A stretch of 64,000 bases of DNA from Scleropages formosus (Eukaryota; Chordata; Actinopteri; Osteoglossiformes; Osteoglossidae). How positions within the stretch are numbered: position 1 is the first letter of the stretch; every line of letters starts with the position of its first letter. A program made the translations under genes and the position numbers. Under the pieces are notes generated by a model. It saw only the letters and a program-made list of their open reading frames with translations, was not told the origin of the DNA and did not search any database. This document shows, piece after piece, positions 60,855 to 64,000 of the stretch. The stretch spans positions 26,981,338 through 27,045,337 of the forward strand of contig NC_041809.1 of the NCBI RefSeq assembly GCF_900964775.1. Reading direction: 5' to 3'.

Positions 60855-61216
60855 ACGGGCGGCACGGTGGCACAGCGGCACAGCGAGTAGCGCTACTCTC
60901 TCAGAGTGCCTGGGTGGTGCGGGAGGACGTGGGTTCGATCCCTGCTCAGTCTGTATGGTGTTTGCATGTTCTCAGTGTGGGTTTCCTCTGGGTGCTCTGG
61001 TTTCCTCCCTCACTCCAAAGACCTGGTGTTCAGGTTCACCCAAACTAAGTGTGTGAGTGACAGAGAGTGTTCCACTGATGTATGGGTGACCCATTCTAAG
61101 TAGAGTATCTAGCAGTGTAAGTCACCTTGATTAATAAGGTGTGTAGGCTAGTAACACTACAGAGAGTTCATTGGATGTTGCTTTGGAGAAAAGCATCTGC
61201 TATGTTAATAAATGTA
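60855..61216 (+). repeat. full-length DANA-like composite SINE
   Basis: Head cgggcggcacggtggcacag, with a short duplication of the cagcg part, B box gggttcgatccc, middle block, gtgtgtgagtgacagagagt and tail gcatctgctatgttaataaa. Confidence 0.88.
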
Positions 61217-61533
61217 CCCTGCAACTGATGGGTTTAGGAATATATATATATATATACACCTCAGCAGCATACCATACCCACCCCATGTGTGATGTAATCA
61301 TTTGTCCTGGAAAATCTCACTGAATACTTCATTAGTTTAAATGAGCTCAACTCACCTGTGTTTTCATCGTATATAGTTGCTTGGGTTGACAATGAAATCA
61401 TTTTACACATTCCAAATTAAGCTACATAACAGTCCTATCATTTATTTAAAAGGCTATATTTCTTTCTAGTTATATTTGCCCAAACTTGGCATGGTTTATT
61501 GTTCCTGTTGTTATTGTTTTGCATGAAGAGGTT

Positions 61534-61538
<5 letters not shown>

Positions 61539-61585
<47 letters not shown>

Positions 61586-61784
61586 TTTCAGAACCGCTTG
61601 TCCCTTACGGGGTCACGGGGAACCGGAGCCTACCCGGCAACACAGGGCGTAAGGCCGGAGGGGGAAGGGGACACACCCAGGACGGGACGCCAGTCCGCCC
61701 CTAGGCACCCCAAGCGGGACTTGAACCCCAGACCCACCGGAGAGCAGGACTGCGGTCCAACCCACTGCGCCACCGCACCCCCCT
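61539..61784 (-). repeat. tRNA-derived SINE with long (CA)n tail and target-site duplication
   Basis: Inverted, near-consensus copy. The tail microsatellite spans about 61537-61584. A direct repeat gaggttaaaca (61528-61538 and 61785-61795) brackets it. Confidence 0.96.
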
Positions 61785-62200
61785 GAGGTTAAACAATAAA
61801 AATTATAAAATGCTAGAATGGAATAGTTTTAGTCGAATTGTAGTTGTGTTGAACAACCAGATGTGTAGCCCGACAAGTTGTGTTTTCGACGCGTTGGGCA
61901 TTCTGTGCGAGGGTAAAATGTTTTGACTCAGCATGTAGGTGCATCTCATATTTGAGATTACTTGCTGTTGTTTTGCATTTTAACGTTAGTCTACTATTGT
62001 GTTTGGGCTCAAGTCAACGAGATCAAATGAAGCACTCTCTATATTCATTTGATCCATGGCTGGTTTGAAAAATTAAGAAAATGTCCAATAACAGCAGTGT
62101 ATAGAATAAAATCTGGAGAAAAGTGACCTTTCGTTTCCCCCTACTGCCCACAAAGAAGGAAGCCAAATCCCACCCTTTGACAAGAAGGGGGGCTGCCAGT

Positions 62201-62208
62201 CTATAAAG
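62201..62208 (+). promoter_or_regulatory. TATA box of the plus-strand claudin gene
   Basis: CTATAAAG about 80 bases upstream of the start codon, in sequence free of repeats. Predicted start site is near 62231, which gives a 5' UTR of about 55 bases. Confidence 0.5.
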
Positions 62209-62286
62209 TTTCGCTCCAGAGAGTTCTTCACCCGCTGTAGTGGAAGAATTTTCACATCGAGAGGAGAACCCCAGGACCGCTCAGGC

Positions 62287-62919
62287 ATGGCTTCCTTGGG
62301 GCTGCAGATCTTGGGCATCGCGCTCGCTGTCATCGGGTGGCTGGGCGACATCATAATCTGCATCCTGCCCATGTGGAGGGTCACCGCTTTCGTGGGCAAC
62401 AACATTGTGACGGCGCAGATCATCTGGGAGGGCCTGTGGATGACCTGCGTGGTGCAGAGCACGGGCCAGATGCAGTGCAAGGTCTACGACTCTATGCTCG
62501 CCCTCCCTCAGGACCTGCAGGCCGCCCGCGCCCTCGTGGTCATCTCGGTGCTGGTGGCCCTGTTCGGCATCCTGCTGTCGGTGGCCGGAGGCCAGTGCAC
62601 CAACTGCATAGAGGAGGAGTCGGCCAAGGCCAAAGTGGCCGTCTCTGCAGGGGTCTTCTTCGTCCTCAGCGGGACACTGTCCCTCATCACTGTGTGCTGG
62701 TCCGCCAACACCATCATCCGGGACTTCTACAACCCCCTGCTGTCGGACGCGCAGAGGCGGGAACTCGGCGGCGCGCTCTACATCGGCTGGGGGGCGGCGG
62801 GGCTCCTCATCCTGGGGGGAGCGCTCTTTTGCTGCCAGTGCTCCCCCAAGGAAGATCGCCAGTACACGGCAAAGTACTGCTCGGCAAAACCCGGCGGCAC
62901 GGGAAAAGACTACGTATGA
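62287..62919 (+). CDS. claudin-3/4/6-like tight-junction protein (single exon)
   Basis: Intact 210-residue claudin on the opposite strand from its three sisters. The signature W30, GLW 49-51, C54 and C64 is present, with four membrane segments, NPLL at 149-152 and the PDZ ligand DYV at the end. It is more distant from the other three: TM1/loop border [22 protein letters not shown] after TM2, TM3 with [19 protein letters not shown], which resembles claudin-6/9 in that stretch, and [12 protein letters not shown] after TM4. The start ATG follows a TATA box by about 85 bases. Codon use is strongly GC-rich at third positions, which also leaves a long spurious ORF in the next frame. It is probably an older branch of the claudin-3/4 cluster. 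Confidence 0.93.
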   Translation: MASLGLQILGIALAVIGWLGDIIICILPMWRVTAFVGNNIVTAQIIWEGLWMTCVVQSTGQMQCKVYDSMLALPQDLQAARALVVISVLVALFGILLSVAGGQCTNCIEEESAKAKVAVSAGVFFVLSGTLSLITVCWSANTIIRDFYNPLLSDAQRRELGGALYIGWGAAGLLILGGALFCCQCSPKEDRQYTAKYCSAKPGGTGKDYV

Positions 62920-63358
62920 ATGACCGGCGCTGGTTGGCTCCTCTTCTTAATAATATAGCTGTGTTTTTTTTTTTTTTTAAATTATAACTGTTCTCGCAGA
63001 AGTTCAAAAATGCCCAAGCGAAATGACTCTTTGCACACGTTTTTGGTAGTTTTTTTAACTGGAACGTCCTGAAAAGTGTGCGTCTCAGCACCTCTTACCC
63101 ACCGCAGGAATCCGATGATTTACGAAACCATGATTATACGTTTATTATTGACCTAACCGCGAAGCGATGCATAGCATGATGCAGTTAACTTTGGTTTCTG
63201 TGGCTAATCGCACTTTTAGTTTGATTGCTGAAACGGTAATACGTTTTATAATCATCATCATGTGTATTGACTACCATTGTTGTATTAACTGGTGTCCATA
63301 ATAATATTTTAGTTAGTGTACTGCTACTTGTTGTGTTTCTTTGATCCCAGAGAACTGA

Positions 63359-63364
63359 AATAAA
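63359..63364 (+). terminator. polyadenylation signal of the plus-strand claudin gene
   Basis: AATAAA about 440 bases after the stop codon. Bases 62920-63380 would be the 3' UTR, which holds a T-run (62966-62980) and no repeat. Confidence 0.5.
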
Positions 63365-63385
63365 GTATCCTGAAGTTAACAAGGC

Positions 63386-64000
63386 TGCTTGCTCCTCATC
63401 ACTTCGCTTACAAATTTACAGTTACATTTTTTTCTAATACACCGCGGTCTGAAAACCCTGAGATTATTAACGCGGATAAGTGTGTCCTGGTGGTGTCCCG
63501 GCGTTAGGCAGGACGCGCTGATTTCGAGTCCCGCTCCTGCTCTGCTGCTGTACCCTTCACTCACTGAGGTTCTACACATTAGCCAGCTGTTGACATTTAC
63601 AAACTTTAATATACAAACCTAATGCGACAAGTCACCCTGGACGAAGCGAAGGCGTGGGCTATTTTAAGAAAGACACGTAATTATTCGAGCGCGAGCGCCC
63701 GCGCGAGCTCACAGAATCTTACACTCAAATCTGCATACGCACGTGACGTTATTCAAAAATAACATCCCTTGATTTTTTGCAGTAACGCTTATATCCCTTC
63801 CTTAAAAGAATATTTAACTTGCTTAGTTGTAAAACATTCAACACTTCACTATGGCATTCATACACAAAATGTGATTTATTCACTTATCTGTTTTACTGCA
63901 GGCTGACAGATTTTAATGTTCACACCAAAGGGTTCCATGATATGAAATCAAACAAGAATACAAACTGAACACAGTCGTATTTTACAGTGCACATATCATT
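63386..64000. other. intergenic; SINE-like scrap near 63,490-63,600, otherwise nothing recognised
   Basis: The part with gatttcgagtcccgctcctg and gctgctgtacccttcactca resembles a tRNA-like head joined to the old L2-like family. No gene recognised up to the end of the window. Confidence 0.35.

Noticed and set aside
62337-62987. 216-codon open frame overlapping the plus-strand claudin in another frame
   Set aside because: It results from GC-rich third positions of the claudin gene. Its protein is low in hydrophobic order and rich in G, R, P and H, and no family fits; the claudin frame is clearly the real one.
1-64000. CRISPR arrays, operons, bacterial-type signals and tRNA/rRNA genes
   Set aside because: The window is vertebrate nuclear DNA; the A/B boxes seen all belong to SINEs, and no cloverleaf-forming tRNA gene was recognised.

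Overview
The window is nuclear DNA of a bony fish (teleost). The evidence is intron-containing vertebrate genes, a cluster of intronless claudin genes of the claudin-3/4 type, and a heavy load of fish-type SINEs, an L2-like tail family, a 5'-truncated LINE and a Tc1-like transposon. A tRNA-derived SINE with a (TG)n tail is present in at least 15 copies; its abundance reminds me of osteoglossomorph genomes, but that placement is weak.

Layout. Bases 1-27,000 hold no gene I can name: they are repeats, one solo LTR (6210-6560), and two CpG-rich, promoter-like stretches (about 22.2-23.4 kb and 25.4-25.8 kb). From 27.2 to 37.8 kb on the minus strand lies a complete gene for merlin (nf2, closest in my memory to fish nf2b). 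It has a non-coding first exon and 16 coding exons, all with GT/AG borders and consistent phase, giving 587 residues. A CpG-rich stretch (37.3-38.1 kb) separates it head-to-head from a complete five-exon methyltransferase gene, mettl27 (38,231-41,735, plus strand, 234 residues). From 46 to 63 kb come four intact single-exon claudin genes of 210 residues each: three on the minus strand (46.3, 51.9 and 57.5 kb) and one on the plus strand (62.3 kb).

How it fits together. METTL27 and CLDN3/CLDN4 are also neighbours in the human Williams-Beuren region, so the mettl27-claudin block is an old linkage; in human, NF2 lies on another chromosome. Claudins are tight-junction strand proteins, and merlin is a junction-associated FERM protein acting on Hippo signalling, but nothing here shows co-regulation. 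The three minus-strand claudins share long identical nucleotide runs, third codon positions included, while their first membrane segments and tails differ, which points to gene conversion.

No wholly new system was found. The items most worth a second look are claudin gene conversion, the unusual merlin C-terminus with a possible read-through isoform, a SINE subfamily marked by a shared internal duplication, the LINE insertion in mettl27 intron 2, direct repeats bracketing the Tc1 remnant, and two orphan promoter-like islands.
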